Below, piece after piece: positions 8,291 through 16,734 of a stretch of DNA of 64,000 bases. Made by a program: the position numbers and the translations under genes. The stretch lies in NCBI RefSeq assembly GCF_013359905.1, contig NZ_JABMCC010000115.1, positions 62,001 to 126,000 on the forward strand. Direction: 5' to 3'. This DNA comes from Paenibacillus taichungensis (lineage in GTDB: Bacteria; Bacillota; Bacilli; Paenibacillales; Paenibacillaceae). Each line of letters begins with the position of its first letter. The stretch's first letter is position 1. The notes below the pieces were generated by a model. The model was not told the origin of the DNA and made no database searches. It saw only the letters and a program-made list of their open reading frames with translations.

Positions 8291-10069
8291 TCACGGGAAC
8301 CAGATGTGCCTGAGGTTTACCCATCCCTGGCTGTTGAAGGAGAGGCCACGAACGGAAGGCAGGTAGGCAGTCTCCACAGGTTTTTCAGTTAAATGGAATA
8401 ATAAACTCTGCTGCACCAGAAATTGTTCGATCCGATCCAGTTCGGCAGATCGGTCTGCTGCTATTTGCGAAGCAACAACAGCTTTCAGCATCTCTTGAAC
8501 ACTCTTCTTGGAAGATTCCTCCAGATGTTCGGATAAAGTGAGATAGAGATCGTACCTGCGTAATTCTTCGTCCCGGTCCCGAATTAGGGAGAAGAGAATC
8601 AGATCGGATTCCAGTCTCAGGTTCCCTTTGAATTGCTCCATCGTGCCTATGCGGACAGTACATGTGAAGCCGTACATTTCCAATGACGATGCCAAACGTC
8701 TAGCATCCATCCGATACTGAGGAATGGTTGTGATGTGTAAGGGGATAGGTAGATCAAAAGTAGAGTGCTGAGACAAATAAGTCAATTCTTCTGCATTCAT
8801 CAACACTTTATCAGCATCTCCTGGATCACGTTCATTACTTTCATTCATGCCATTCCCATACAATTTAGTAATGCACGCCTGAACATGTGCTCTTACATCC
8901 GGATCGCTTAGCGGTCCGGTTTTTTGTGTATTACAAGTGAGTAATTTGCGTACCATCACGCCTGCACTAATCTGTGTCCAGTCTCTACCCTCAGACGAGG
9001 ATGGATTATGAACAAGGTGGAAGAAAGGAGATTCGATATCTTGTTTTTCATCCAAATGTGCAGGAGCACTCCACGGGATTTGTAGAATATCTACACGGTC
9101 CAGGTGGGCTCTGCCTTGAAAATACATCGGAAAAGCTTCAAGTCTGCACAAGTGATCATCCCAGGTTGTAACCTTGAAAGGCCCGGTTCCTATAGGCCTT
9201 TGCATGGTATTCGGTACATCTGGTTCCTTGTCTCCATCTTTATGTTGCCCGTACGTGGCTTGTGAAACAATCGCTGCACGGCTCGTAGAAAGAAAGGGCA
9301 AAAACAATTCGTGAGGGGCTTTGAGTTTGAAACAAACGGTCAAGGGATCTGTTGCTTCAAGCGATAGAATTTGTTTGCTCACATCGCGGTATAATGTCCG
9401 CCGTTCTGTGGATTGCAGTCGTTCAAATGTATACACTACATCCGCGGCTGTCAGCAGGTGTCCATTGTGAAAAGTAATCCCTTTACGCAAATAAAAGAAC
9501 CATGTTTTCCGATCTGAACTGATATCCCAGGTATGAGACAGACAAGGAACAATCTCCCCATGTTCATTACGTTGAACCAGCCCGTCGAACACATGACTGG
9601 TGACAAAAGATTCTGCCAGCAAATTGATAAAAAGAGGATCAAGCGCATGCAGTTGTTGGCGGATTGGTAACCTGAGCGTATCAATTCGCTCATAATGGCT
9701 ACCAGTTTCCGTATGGTGTCCAGAATAACCAAGCAGCCACTGGTTTAGATGATCTTGCATTGTCGTAGAACTAGAATAAGCACCAACCTGTTCGGCGGCT
9801 TGCTGCAACTCGCGGCGATTCATGGCCTGCATCATGTATTCTGCAGCAATTTGATCAGCCGGAATAAGCAGGGTCAGCGTAGAACGCCGTCCACGTCCGC
9901 GCTGGGACACCCACCGTATCCAGTCTTGGGCAATCATTTTTTTTACGATCGTTAATGTGTTACGGTGTGTACACTCGAGCAGTTCCGCAAGGTCAGAAAG
10001 CGTTACTTCATGCTCTACAAGTTGACCAAACTGGCTATGGAGCAGCAAATATTGCTGATGTAATTTCAA
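8291..10069 (-). CDS. SgrR family transcriptional regulator (HTH plus solute-binding domain)
   Basis: The 592-aa protein has an N-terminal SgrR-type winged helix (about residues 15-60, VTLSDLAELLECTHRNTLTIVKKM, RGRGRRSTLTL). It is fused to a family-5 periplasmic-binding-like domain (LDPLFINLLAESFVTSHVFDGLV, WFFYLRKGITFHNGHLLTAADVVYTFERL). In this family the binding domain acts in the cytoplasm as a ligand sensor; E. coli SgrR responds to sugar-phosphate stress. No signal peptide. The start is set at TTG 10069, which has AGGAGG 9 nt upstream; the ATG 36 nt further up has no such site. It is divergent from the DUF4173 gene. No small RNA or transporter target is visible nearby. Confidence 0.85.
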   Translation of the reverse strand: MKLHQQYLLLHSQFGQLVEHEVTLSDLAELLECTHRNTLTIVKKMIAQDWIRWVSQRGRGRRSTLTLLIPADQIAAEYMMQAMNRRELQQAAEQVGAYSSSTTMQDHLNQWLLGYSGHHTETGSHYERIDTLRLPIRQQLHALDPLFINLLAESFVTSHVFDGLVQRNEHGEIVPCLSHTWDISSDRKTWFFYLRKGITFHNGHLLTAADVVYTFERLQSTERRTLYRDVSKQILSLEATDPLTVCFKLKAPHELFLPFLSTSRAAIVSQATYGQHKDGDKEPDVPNTMQRPIGTGPFKVTTWDDHLCRLEAFPMYFQGRAHLDRVDILQIPWSAPAHLDEKQDIESPFFHLVHNPSSSEGRDWTQISAGVMVRKLLTCNTQKTGPLSDPDVRAHVQACITKLYGNGMNESNERDPGDADKVLMNAEELTYLSQHSTFDLPIPLHITTIPQYRMDARRLASSLEMYGFTCTVRIGTMEQFKGNLRLESDLILFSLIRDRDEELRRYDLYLTLSEHLEESSKKSVQEMLKAVVASQIAADRSAELDRIEQFLVQQSLLFHLTEKPVETAYLPSVRGLSFNSQGWVNLRHIWFP

Positions 10070-10202
10070 GGTTTGGATTCCTCCTGGAGGTTGTAGCTGA
10101 TGCAATATAATAAAATAAGAAGTTTTATCGTTTTTAATTTCTATTTATATTCTTATTTTATCATCTAGAATTAAACCTAGAAAGTTAATGGAGGTATTTC
10201 CC

Positions 10203-11846
10203 ATGATTGATAAGATAATGGCTTCACCCAATCGCGCTTTAATTACGCTACTATCGGCATTAATGTTAGCTATCATTCATCAGTATTTGTTTTATGGCAA
10301 GGAGCCTGGTGTTTCTTATCCCATCTTTGTTATCCTCTTTTATGGCTTTATGTTCTTGTTTGCCAGAGACCGCATGCGGTCATTGACCATGATTAATGCT
10401 TTTGTGGCTGGGGTGGTACTGATGCTGGCGCTGACGTTTCTGTTATACGACAATAAACCGCTGCGTATACTTAATTTCCTGGTCGTACCAGGGCTTATTA
10501 TCTTACATATGACTTATCTAGTCGGTAGAAAACAGAGACAATGGTGGAATATTGGATTGATCGGTACCGCATTGGACCATTTGCTGCCACAATCCATCCG
10601 TCATTGGGGAACGGTTGCAAGCATTATTGTGAAAACAGGAGGACGTGGCTTGGGCAAAACGCAGAAAACGGTTGCTTTCAAAGTATTCATTGGCCTTATC
10701 GCATCCGTTCCCATCCTCATCGTAGTCGTAGCACTGCTCTCCTCTGCAGATGGGATTTTTAATCAGTATTTATCTGGTTTTCCGGAATGGTTAAATCAAC
10801 TGACACTGACACCAGGGCTGCCGAGAGTGATCTGGATTCTCATTGCGGGCGTTTTATTGTTCAGTTACGTATGGGGATTTGTGCAGCCGATGCAATATGA
10901 ATCGGAGAAAAGAGAGAATGCACATTGGAAAAATGTAAAAGCAAATACGGTTGCTTCAGAAATCGAAAAGCGAGAAGACGTTTCCATGAATTCCATACAA
11001 GAGAATCCTTCCTTGAACTCAATCATTGAGGGTCAGACAGCAAATAAGATCTCATCAGAGGCAATTTCTACTCAAGCTCATCGTGAACCTTTTAGATTGG
11101 ACCCCGTCATTATGGGCACGATGCTGATGGTTATCAACTGTGTATACGTTCTGTTTGTGCTTGTACAATTTTCTTATCTTTTTGGAGCGGGTGAGGGGCA
11201 TCTTCCGTCAGACTTGTCCTATGCGGAATATGCAAGAAGTGGATTTGTGGAGCTGATACTGGTAACAGGCATTAATTTTCTCATCCTGATCATCGCCCTT
11301 CAGTTCACGCGTTCAAGCGGCAAAATAGGTTCAGTTGTGCATCAGGTGCTGCTCTTTGTCCTGGTGGGTTGTTCCGCAATCATGCTGTACTCGGCGTTTA
11401 TACGCCTCAACCTGTATGAACAGGCTTACGGATATACCTACATTCGATTTCTCGTACATGCATTTATGATTTTTCTGGCCCTGCTGCTGCTTATTGCCGC
11501 TCTTCGAATCCGATATACATCCATACCGTTGATCCGCTGGTATATTGTACTGTCCCTTACAGCATATGTGATAGTCAACTATGTGGGTATGGATAAACGA
11601 ATTGCGGAGCTCAATATTGCACGATATCATCAGACAGGCATTATTGATACATCCTACTTGGCGAGTTTATCTGCAGATGCCGTTCCGCTATTGCGGGAAT
11701 TTGCCCAGAGAGAGTACCCGAATTTGAAAGGGGAAATGTTGGATCGTGAAGCCAACTTCGACTTGGGTGAAGAGAGTTCATGGACTTCTTTTAATATGGC
11801 AAGACATAGAGCTAATCTAGAATTGTCCAAATTGAGAATGGAATGA
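10203..11846 (+). CDS. DUF4173/DUF4153-type multispanning membrane protein
   Basis: The 547-aa protein has roughly a dozen hydrophobic segments in two blocks separated by a polar stretch around residues 230-300. The C-terminal third has the look of DUF4173 proteins (YIRFLVHAFMIFLALLLLIAALR, then NVDKR-like YVGMDKRIAELNIARY). Start ATG 10203 is favoured over ATG 10188 because GGAGG (10190-10194) lies 8 nt before it. The polar soluble tail (SADAVPLLREFA...) lies outside the last membrane segment. Function unknown; members are often co-located with regulators. Divergent from the SgrR-like gene. Confidence 0.7.
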   Translation: MIDKIMASPNRALITLLSALMLAIIHQYLFYGKEPGVSYPIFVILFYGFMFLFARDRMRSLTMINAFVAGVVLMLALTFLLYDNKPLRILNFLVVPGLIILHMTYLVGRKQRQWWNIGLIGTALDHLLPQSIRHWGTVASIIVKTGGRGLGKTQKTVAFKVFIGLIASVPILIVVVALLSSADGIFNQYLSGFPEWLNQLTLTPGLPRVIWILIAGVLLFSYVWGFVQPMQYESEKRENAHWKNVKANTVASEIEKREDVSMNSIQENPSLNSIIEGQTANKISSEAISTQAHREPFRLDPVIMGTMLMVINCVYVLFVLVQFSYLFGAGEGHLPSDLSYAEYARSGFVELILVTGINFLILIIALQFTRSSGKIGSVVHQVLLFVLVGCSAIMLYSAFIRLNLYEQAYGYTYIRFLVHAFMIFLALLLLIAALRIRYTSIPLIRWYIVLSLTAYVIVNYVGMDKRIAELNIARYHQTGIIDTSYLASLSADAVPLLREFAQREYPNLKGEMLDREANFDLGEESSWTSFNMARHRANLELSKLRME

Positions 11847-11897
11847 ATTCATCAACCTGTTTTCCAACAATGAATTTATGCAAAATCAATATGTAAG

Positions 11898-11906
11898 TGT
11901 TATACT
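11898..11906 (+). promoter_or_regulatory. Extended -10 promoter for the leader ORF and yidC
   Basis: TGTTATACT is an extended -10 (TG-N-TATACT). The -35 region is poor (ATGCAA at 11878-11883). A start near 11913 would place the leader ORF's ribosome site at the very front of the message. Confidence 0.5.
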
Positions 11907-11938
11907 ATAAAAACTAACCTATAAAGGGGGTGAATCCC

Positions 11939-12289
11939 TTGTTTGAACTTCAGGAATTGATACCGTATATATTTTCACTCGGACTCATTTTCACAGTCAG
12001 TTACGCTTATATTGCCCATCTGCATTGTGGCATAACAGAGTACTGGATGGAAGGTGGGGCCGGAGGTGGTCTGGAGCCTGGATTGCCAACCTTGTCCTTG
12101 GACGGACAACACAGACCTGAAGCTTTAAGTCGAATCGTCAGACGAAGAGAATCCCCGGATGAAGATGAACCAGATTGCCATTCCTCGTTGTATGTACTTT
12201 CTACAAAACAACGAGGAGGATATATATGGGACATAAGACAAGCAAGGGGTTCACTGTTACATCTGGCAAGGGACGGATCTATGGCCTAA
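11939..12289 (+). CDS. Putative membrane-anchored arrest/leader peptide controlling yidC (MifM-like logic)
   Basis: The 116-aa ORF starts at TTG 11939 with AAAGGGGG 8 nt upstream. Residues 8-28 form one membrane segment (IPYIFSLGLIFTVSYAYIAHL). A Gly/Pro-rich linker follows, then a basic LSRIVRRR (63-70), then the acidic ESPDEDEPD (71-79). The frame runs on through the yidC ribosome site and 64 nt into yidC in another frame. B. subtilis MifM is a short YidC substrate whose C-terminal acidic region stalls the ribosome when YidC is limiting. Here the acidic run ends 6 nt before the hairpin that hides the yidC ribosome site, so a ribosome stalled there would open it. No sequence identity to MifM is claimed; the arrest itself is inference. 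Confidence 0.6.
   Translation: MFELQELIPYIFSLGLIFTVSYAYIAHLHCGITEYWMEGGAGGGLEPGLPTLSLDGQHRPEALSRIVRRRESPDEDEPDCHSSLYVLSTKQRGGYIWDIRQARGSLLHLARDGSMA
12182..12219 (+). promoter_or_regulatory. Hairpin sequestering the yidC Shine-Dalgarno sequence
   Basis: TCCTCGTTGT (12182-12191) is perfectly complementary to ACAACGAGGA (12208-12217), with a 16-nt loop. The right arm includes the AGGA of the yidC ribosome site AGGAGG (12214-12219). A ribosome paused with Asp79 of the leader ORF (codon 12173-12175) in the P site would cover RNA to about 12188 and so disrupt the left arm. This is the geometry of the mifM-yidC2 switch. Confidence 0.7.
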
Positions 12290-13092
12290 TTGCAATTCTT
12301 TTTGCAGTGATGCTACTGGCTGGATGCAGTAACAACGTCTCAGAGATTAATTCATCAACACCAGGGTTCTTTAACCATTATGTTGTATTTCCGCTGTCGT
12401 ATCTCATTCAGCATATCGCAACGATATTTAATGGAAGTTATGGGGTAGCCATTATTGTGATTACCCTCGTTATCCGTCTTGCGTTGTTGCCATTGATGAT
12501 GCGACAAGCAAAATCTCAGCAAGGCACCCGAGTGATCATGAATGCTATGAAGCCGGAGATGGATGCGCTCAAGAAAAAGTATGAGGGCAAAAACGACCCA
12601 GCCGATAAGCAGAAGCTTTCGCAGGAAACGATGGAGCTGTACAAGAAGCACAAGTTCAATCCGCTGAATATTGGATGCTTGCCACTGCTGATTCAGTTGC
12701 CCATTCTGTCAGGTATCTACACGGCTATTCGGCTTACGCCGGAGTTGTCATCTCACTCCTTTCTGTGGTTCAAATTAGGAGCGCCTGACTATGTGCTTGC
12801 AGTCGTGGTAGCAATAATTTATCTGATCCAAGCCAAGGTATCGCAAGCCAATATGGCGCCGGAACAGCGAAAACAATTCGCAATCATGGGATATATCTCT
12901 CCTTTGATGATGGCCTTTTTCTCGCTTTCGGCACCTGCAGCGATGCCGCTGTATTGGACGATCGGCGGTTCATTCCTGGTCTTGCAGACGTTATTGTTCC
13001 GCAAATTGTATCCGGTTGAACACCCGCAAGAGCCCGTGGCTGTGCAGGTAAAGAACAAAAACATCAAACCTGCGAAGCCCGCTAAGTCCTAA
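12226..13092 (+). CDS. yidC: Membrane protein insertase YidC (YidC2/SpoIIIJ/Oxa1 family)
   Basis: The 288-aa lipoprotein has signal segment and lipobox LLAGC (Cys34). The Oxa1 core follows, with the conserved groove arginine in TLVIRLALLP (Arg84) and a cytoplasmic coiled-coil-like loop (MKPEMDALKKKYEGK...LYKKHKFNP). GCLPLLIQLPILSGIYTAIR and AAMPLYWTIGG membrane segments come next, with a basic tail. It inserts membrane proteins and aids sporulation or Sec-dependent folding. AGGAGG lies 6 nt before ATG 12226 but is locked in a hairpin. The membrane-anchored leader ORF upstream suggests this is the regulated second YidC of the cell, as in B. subtilis; a constitutive copy would be elsewhere. Confidence 0.93.
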   Translation: MGHKTSKGFTVTSGKGRIYGLIAILFAVMLLAGCSNNVSEINSSTPGFFNHYVVFPLSYLIQHIATIFNGSYGVAIIVITLVIRLALLPLMMRQAKSQQGTRVIMNAMKPEMDALKKKYEGKNDPADKQKLSQETMELYKKHKFNPLNIGCLPLLIQLPILSGIYTAIRLTPELSSHSFLWFKLGAPDYVLAVVVAIIYLIQAKVSQANMAPEQRKQFAIMGYISPLMMAFFSLSAPAAMPLYWTIGGSFLVLQTLLFRKLYPVEHPQEPVAVQVKNKNIKPAKPAKS

Positions 13093-13180
13093 GTTTTCAC
13101 TGATGAGATTGGTGCACTAGAATTATATAAATTTAACGTATGTGTTGATATAACGGATGTTCTGCACCATCATGTAGCGC

Positions 13181-13216
13181 AAAGATGCCTTGTCCCATGG
13201 GACAAGGCATCTTTTT
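13181..13216 (+). terminator. Terminator after yidC
   Basis: AAAGATGCCTTGTCC pairs perfectly with GGACAAGGCATCTTT around a short loop, followed by TT. Confidence 0.9.
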
Positions 13217-13236
13217 GTATGTCCAGGTTATGACAT

Positions 13237-14352
13237 TCAAATTGCCGGCATATCAGACAACTGGAAACGGGATACAAAATACCAGATTAACTCACGGCGG
13301 GAGGATACGTCTGTTTTGGCAAAAATGGATTTCAAATGATCCTGTACCGTGTAAGCAGATATATGCATCGCTTCCGCAATTTCTTTGGAAGAATAACTGC
13401 GCAGCACGTAACCCAATAGTTCCCGTTCCCGAATGGACAACCCATGACTCTCGGCGAGTAAAGGCAATAAGTCCTGCGGCATAGCCTGTTCAAGCCTGAT
13501 CGCAATCTGATCTGGACCTGAGAACTGTTGCATGCGGCTGGCATGAAGCACAAGGTAACGGCCATCCAGGAGTTGAATGCAAACTTTGGAAGGCGAATGA
13601 AGGATAGGTTCTTGCGCAACCATCAGGTCGGAATCTGTACGAATCTGACGCTGTAAATGCGAACTGACTGCCCGGACTGGGCGTGGCAATACATCTGGTC
13701 CCACATGCTCCAGTAAACGTAATTGCGATAGCCAATACTGAGCAGGAGCGTTCACGGATAACAGCTCGAAAGCGTCGGATGTGATCATAATACCTGGGTC
13801 CGTGGGACTTCCGCTCTTAATCTCGTCCACAAGAGTCAGACTTGTGGATCGTAACATCGATGCAATAGAAGGAGTCCAGGCCTGAATGCTCAGTCGCTCC
13901 TCTTCCGTGAATAAGGGTTGTTCCGTCTTGCGATATAGGGTCAGATACCCCCAACAGGCTCCGCCACTGACCAGTACAGCCCGAAGTTCATCACCGAAAC
14001 CTGCGGGTTGAAGGATGTTATGATATCGAGCGCTGGATACTGGGTTTCCGCTTATCGATGCATGAAGGATCGCTGTATACTCACCGCTGCGAATCAAATC
14101 AGCATACTTATGTATGTCTTCTTCCATGTATTCATTAACGAACAGCCGATCATGAATGGCTTCAATGCCGTCTTCTGTCACGGCACCCGTTGAGAGAAGA
14201 GTTTGTGGATCAACCGTTGTGAAGCAATACGCGTCATAGGGAACGATATTCTGAATTTGTTTTAGGACAGCTTCCCGGTAGGTACGCGAGGTCCAGGTTC
14301 CTTTTTCGAGAGAAGTAATGAGTCGCTGGTTCGGTTCCATACCTGATGTCAT
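13237..14352 (-). CDS. GAF-like sensor with LuxR-type DNA-binding domain
   Basis: The 371-aa protein has a GAF-like N-terminal half (PYDAYCFTTVDPQ, then GFGDELRAVLVSGGACWGYLTLYR near residues 130-150). The C-terminal LuxR helix-turn-helix is at about residues 305-360 (LSIRERELLGYVLRSYSSKEIAEAMHIS, then TVQDHLKSIFAKTDVSSRREL). No receiver domain is present, so it senses a ligand or partner rather than being phosphorylated. AGGAGA lies 8 nt before the ATG. It is divergent from the methyltransferase/saccharopine-dehydrogenase-like operon, which could be its target. Effector unknown. Confidence 0.85.
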   Translation of the reverse strand: MTSGMEPNQRLITSLEKGTWTSRTYREAVLKQIQNIVPYDAYCFTTVDPQTLLSTGAVTEDGIEAIHDRLFVNEYMEEDIHKYADLIRSGEYTAILHASISGNPVSSARYHNILQPAGFGDELRAVLVSGGACWGYLTLYRKTEQPLFTEEERLSIQAWTPSIASMLRSTSLTLVDEIKSGSPTDPGIMITSDAFELLSVNAPAQYWLSQLRLLEHVGPDVLPRPVRAVSSHLQRQIRTDSDLMVAQEPILHSPSKVCIQLLDGRYLVLHASRMQQFSGPDQIAIRLEQAMPQDLLPLLAESHGLSIRERELLGYVLRSYSSKEIAEAMHISAYTVQDHLKSIFAKTDVSSRRELIWYFVSRFQLSDMPAI

Positions 14353-14482
14353 TAAAGCTATCTCCTCTCCTCATGCAGATATCCCATTGTTCTGGGATTG
14401 TAGGCTCTGCGTATCCTTTTATAATGAAATTAGACGAACGAAGAGTCAAGTCTAACTTGAATCCATGAGGAGTGTAGTATCG

Positions 14483-15190
14483 ATGGACCACAATCAACCA
14501 TCTATGAGCTGGGATACGGCAGATGAAAACCGTTACGAACAATCGATAGCCCTGAAAATTCCGGGTTATTCTCATATGCATGATCTGATGGAGCGGCTGC
14601 TTGTCGCTTCTATCACGGATAACAACGAGGCTAAAATACTAATTGTCGGAGCCGGTGGAGGTAAGGAAATAGCTCTGCTTGGTTCTCGCCATGCGGGATG
14701 GACGTTTACTGGAGTAGATTCTTCCCAGCCGATGCTTCAGTTAGCAGAGAGAAGAGTCCAGGAAGCGGGAATCGAAGCCAGAGTGCAACTTAAATTCATG
14801 ACGCTTGAAGCGTTACCGGAAGATGAGGTCTACGACGGGGCAACAAGTATGCTAATGCTGCATTTTATTCAGGGGATCGAGTCCAAAAGACGGTTCCTGT
14901 CCAATCTAGCGGCCAGACTCAAGTCTGGGGCGCCACTCATTATTGCAGCAGTGAATGCTGATCTTCATTCGCCTGTATATCCAACCATGATGCAAGCCTG
15001 GCAGGATCACATGTTAAGTAATGGTATTCAGCTTGAAGAATGGGAGCGGTTTGCAGCTTCCCTTGGCCGAGAATCGGATCCTATCTCATCTGAACAAATG
15101 ATTGGGCTGATGAAAGAATGCGGATTCTCGCACATTACACCTTATTTCGGAGCATTTTGGGTGGAGGGATATTATGCGAAACGAGACTAA
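14483..15190 (+). CDS. Class I SAM-dependent methyltransferase
   Basis: The 235-aa protein has the Rossmann methyltransferase core. Motif I is ILIVGAGGGKEIALLG near residue 50, the acidic post-I residue is in FTGVDSSQPMLQLA, and motif IV-like YDGATSMLMLHFI follows. Start ATG 14483 is preferred over ATG 14465 because GAGGAG lies about 10 nt before it. Its end overlaps the next gene by 17 nt, so they form a two-gene operon. The substrate is not predictable; the neighbour's resemblance to saccharopine-type reductases suggests small-molecule metabolism. Confidence 0.85.
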   Translation: MDHNQPSMSWDTADENRYEQSIALKIPGYSHMHDLMERLLVASITDNNEAKILIVGAGGGKEIALLGSRHAGWTFTGVDSSQPMLQLAERRVQEAGIEARVQLKFMTLEALPEDEVYDGATSMLMLHFIQGIESKRRFLSNLAARLKSGAPLIIAAVNADLHSPVYPTMMQAWQDHMLSNGIQLEEWERFAASLGRESDPISSEQMIGLMKECGFSHITPYFGAFWVEGYYAKRD

Positions 15191-16271
15191 AACAGATTCT
15201 GTGAAAGACCAGATTTGGGTTGTTGGCGGATACGGTCAGGTGGGGCAAATGATATGTACGCAACTGGGACGATTGTTTCCCGGCAAGGTATGGGCGGCAG
15301 GTACGCGGATGAATCGGGCTGAGGAATTCAGCCGATCTACGGGTGGTATAGTCCAGCCGCTTCAATTGGATGTACGAAAAGCGATTGATCCTGTTGTGCT
15401 TCAATCGGTCAAGTTGGTGGTCATGTGTGTGGACCAGACGGATACCCGATTTGTCGAGGCTTGTGCGAAAGCAGGGACAGATTATATCGATATTTCAGCC
15501 AATTATGACTTTCTGGGTCAGGTCGAACAGCTGCATTCCAAAATGCAGCGTTCCAAAGCAACAGCCATGCTTAGTGTGGGACTGTCGCCTGGTGTGACCA
15601 ATCTGCTTGTGCGTGAAGCAGGTGCCCATATGGAACAAGTAGACAAAGCGGACATTACCGTTATGCTGGGACTGGGTGAGAAACACGGGAAAGCCGCGGT
15701 GGAGTGGACTGTGGATCAGATGAATGCTACCTATCAGGTCATGAAAAAGGGCAAGCCAGTCGAAGTGCAAAGTTTTCACGATGGTAAATGGATTGATTTT
15801 GGGGCAGATCTGGGCCGCAGGAAAGCGTATCGGTTTAACTTTTCGGATCAACACGTCGTTGCTCGTACACTTCGTATTCCAACGGTTTCCACTCGGTTAT
15901 GTCTCGATTCCCGTTGGATGACCAGATCCATGGCAATCTCGAAACGTATTGGGCTGTTCAAACTACTGCATGTTCCCTCCCTTCGTAATGGTACGGTCAA
16001 GGCTTTTGGGGTTATTCCCGGAGGGGAGCCGATGTTTGCAGTTAAGATAGATGCAGTGGGATGGAAAAAGGGCAAACAAGTCCATGTCGAGCAGCTGCTG
16101 GTTGGCGAGCGTGAAGCAGATGCAACAGCAGCAGTTGCGGCGGCAGTAGCGGAGCGAATGTATCGGACGGAACTGCCGCATGGTGTTTATCACATTGAAC
16201 AATGCCTTTCTTTGCAGCATATTCAGGAAGCACTACGTTTTCCATTGAAAGTAACAACGAAGATCACGTAA
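15174..16271 (+). CDS. Saccharopine dehydrogenase-like NAD(P)-binding protein
   Basis: The 365-aa protein begins with a dinucleotide fold VVGGYGQVGQMI (GxGxxG, about residues 13-24). It continues with a VMCVDQTDTRFVEACAKAGTDYIDISANYDF stretch typical of saccharopine dehydrogenase family Rossmann domains. The C-terminal part differs from lysine-pathway enzymes. GGAGGG lies upstream of the ATG inside the methyltransferase gene, giving a 17-nt overlap and coupled translation. Probably an NAD(P)-dependent reductase of unknown substrate in the same pathway as the methyltransferase. Confidence 0.75.
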   Translation: MRNETKTDSVKDQIWVVGGYGQVGQMICTQLGRLFPGKVWAAGTRMNRAEEFSRSTGGIVQPLQLDVRKAIDPVVLQSVKLVVMCVDQTDTRFVEACAKAGTDYIDISANYDFLGQVEQLHSKMQRSKATAMLSVGLSPGVTNLLVREAGAHMEQVDKADITVMLGLGEKHGKAAVEWTVDQMNATYQVMKKGKPVEVQSFHDGKWIDFGADLGRRKAYRFNFSDQHVVARTLRIPTVSTRLCLDSRWMTRSMAISKRIGLFKLLHVPSLRNGTVKAFGVIPGGEPMFAVKIDAVGWKKGKQVHVEQLLVGEREADATAAVAAAVAERMYRTELPHGVYHIEQCLSLQHIQEALRFPLKVTTKIT

Positions 16272-16360
16272 ATCATATATGTGTTTGGATCATTTTTTTT
16301 GCTCAGGCTCTCCGATCTGCTATGATGGAACAAATAATCATGCTAGAACGGAGGGAGATC

Positions 16361-16654
16361 ATGAACTGCATTGCTGTATTGCCTTATTACAAAGTACAGA
16401 GAGAAGTGACGGGTCTCGCACAGGAAGTACTGCAGAGCGATCGGTCCATGATCCTTTACTCGGACAAGATTGTAACGAAATACCGCGAGTTTAACATTAC
16501 GGAAGTGTTCGACATGTCCTTTCGGAGAATGGGGAATGAAGGTGGTTTCTTCTATCTACATACCAGCACCGGAGTCTATCCTTATATGGTCAACATAGAT
16601 CCCAAACCTTTTATCCAAAGTTTCAGAACAATGACGACTCAAAAATTAACTTAA
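16361..16654 (+). CDS. Small conserved-looking hypothetical protein (97 aa)
   Basis: Start ATG 16361 has GGAGGGAG 5-9 nt upstream. The 97-aa product has no signal peptide or membrane segment. Alternating beta-strand-like stretches (SMILYSDKIVTKYREFNITEVFDMSFRR, GGFFYLHTSTGVYPYMV) give it the look of a small PH-like or YdbT-like beta domain, but I cannot assign a family. It sits 80 nt before the deaminase gene with no terminator between them, so the two may be cotranscribed. Confidence 0.65.
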   Translation: MNCIAVLPYYKVQREVTGLAQEVLQSDRSMILYSDKIVTKYREFNITEVFDMSFRRMGNEGGFFYLHTSTGVYPYMVNIDPKPFIQSFRTMTTQKLT

Positions 16655-16734
16655 TCTTGACCTTGCCGTTACGTGAAGGCTTATCCTCGGATTTGGAAGT
16701 AAGACAATCCAAACCTAGAGGAGTTGGGAAACGA

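Noticed and set aside
13185-13484. 99-codon plus-strand frame
   Set aside because: It begins inside the yidC terminator and runs opposite the LuxR-type helix-turn-helix coding region.
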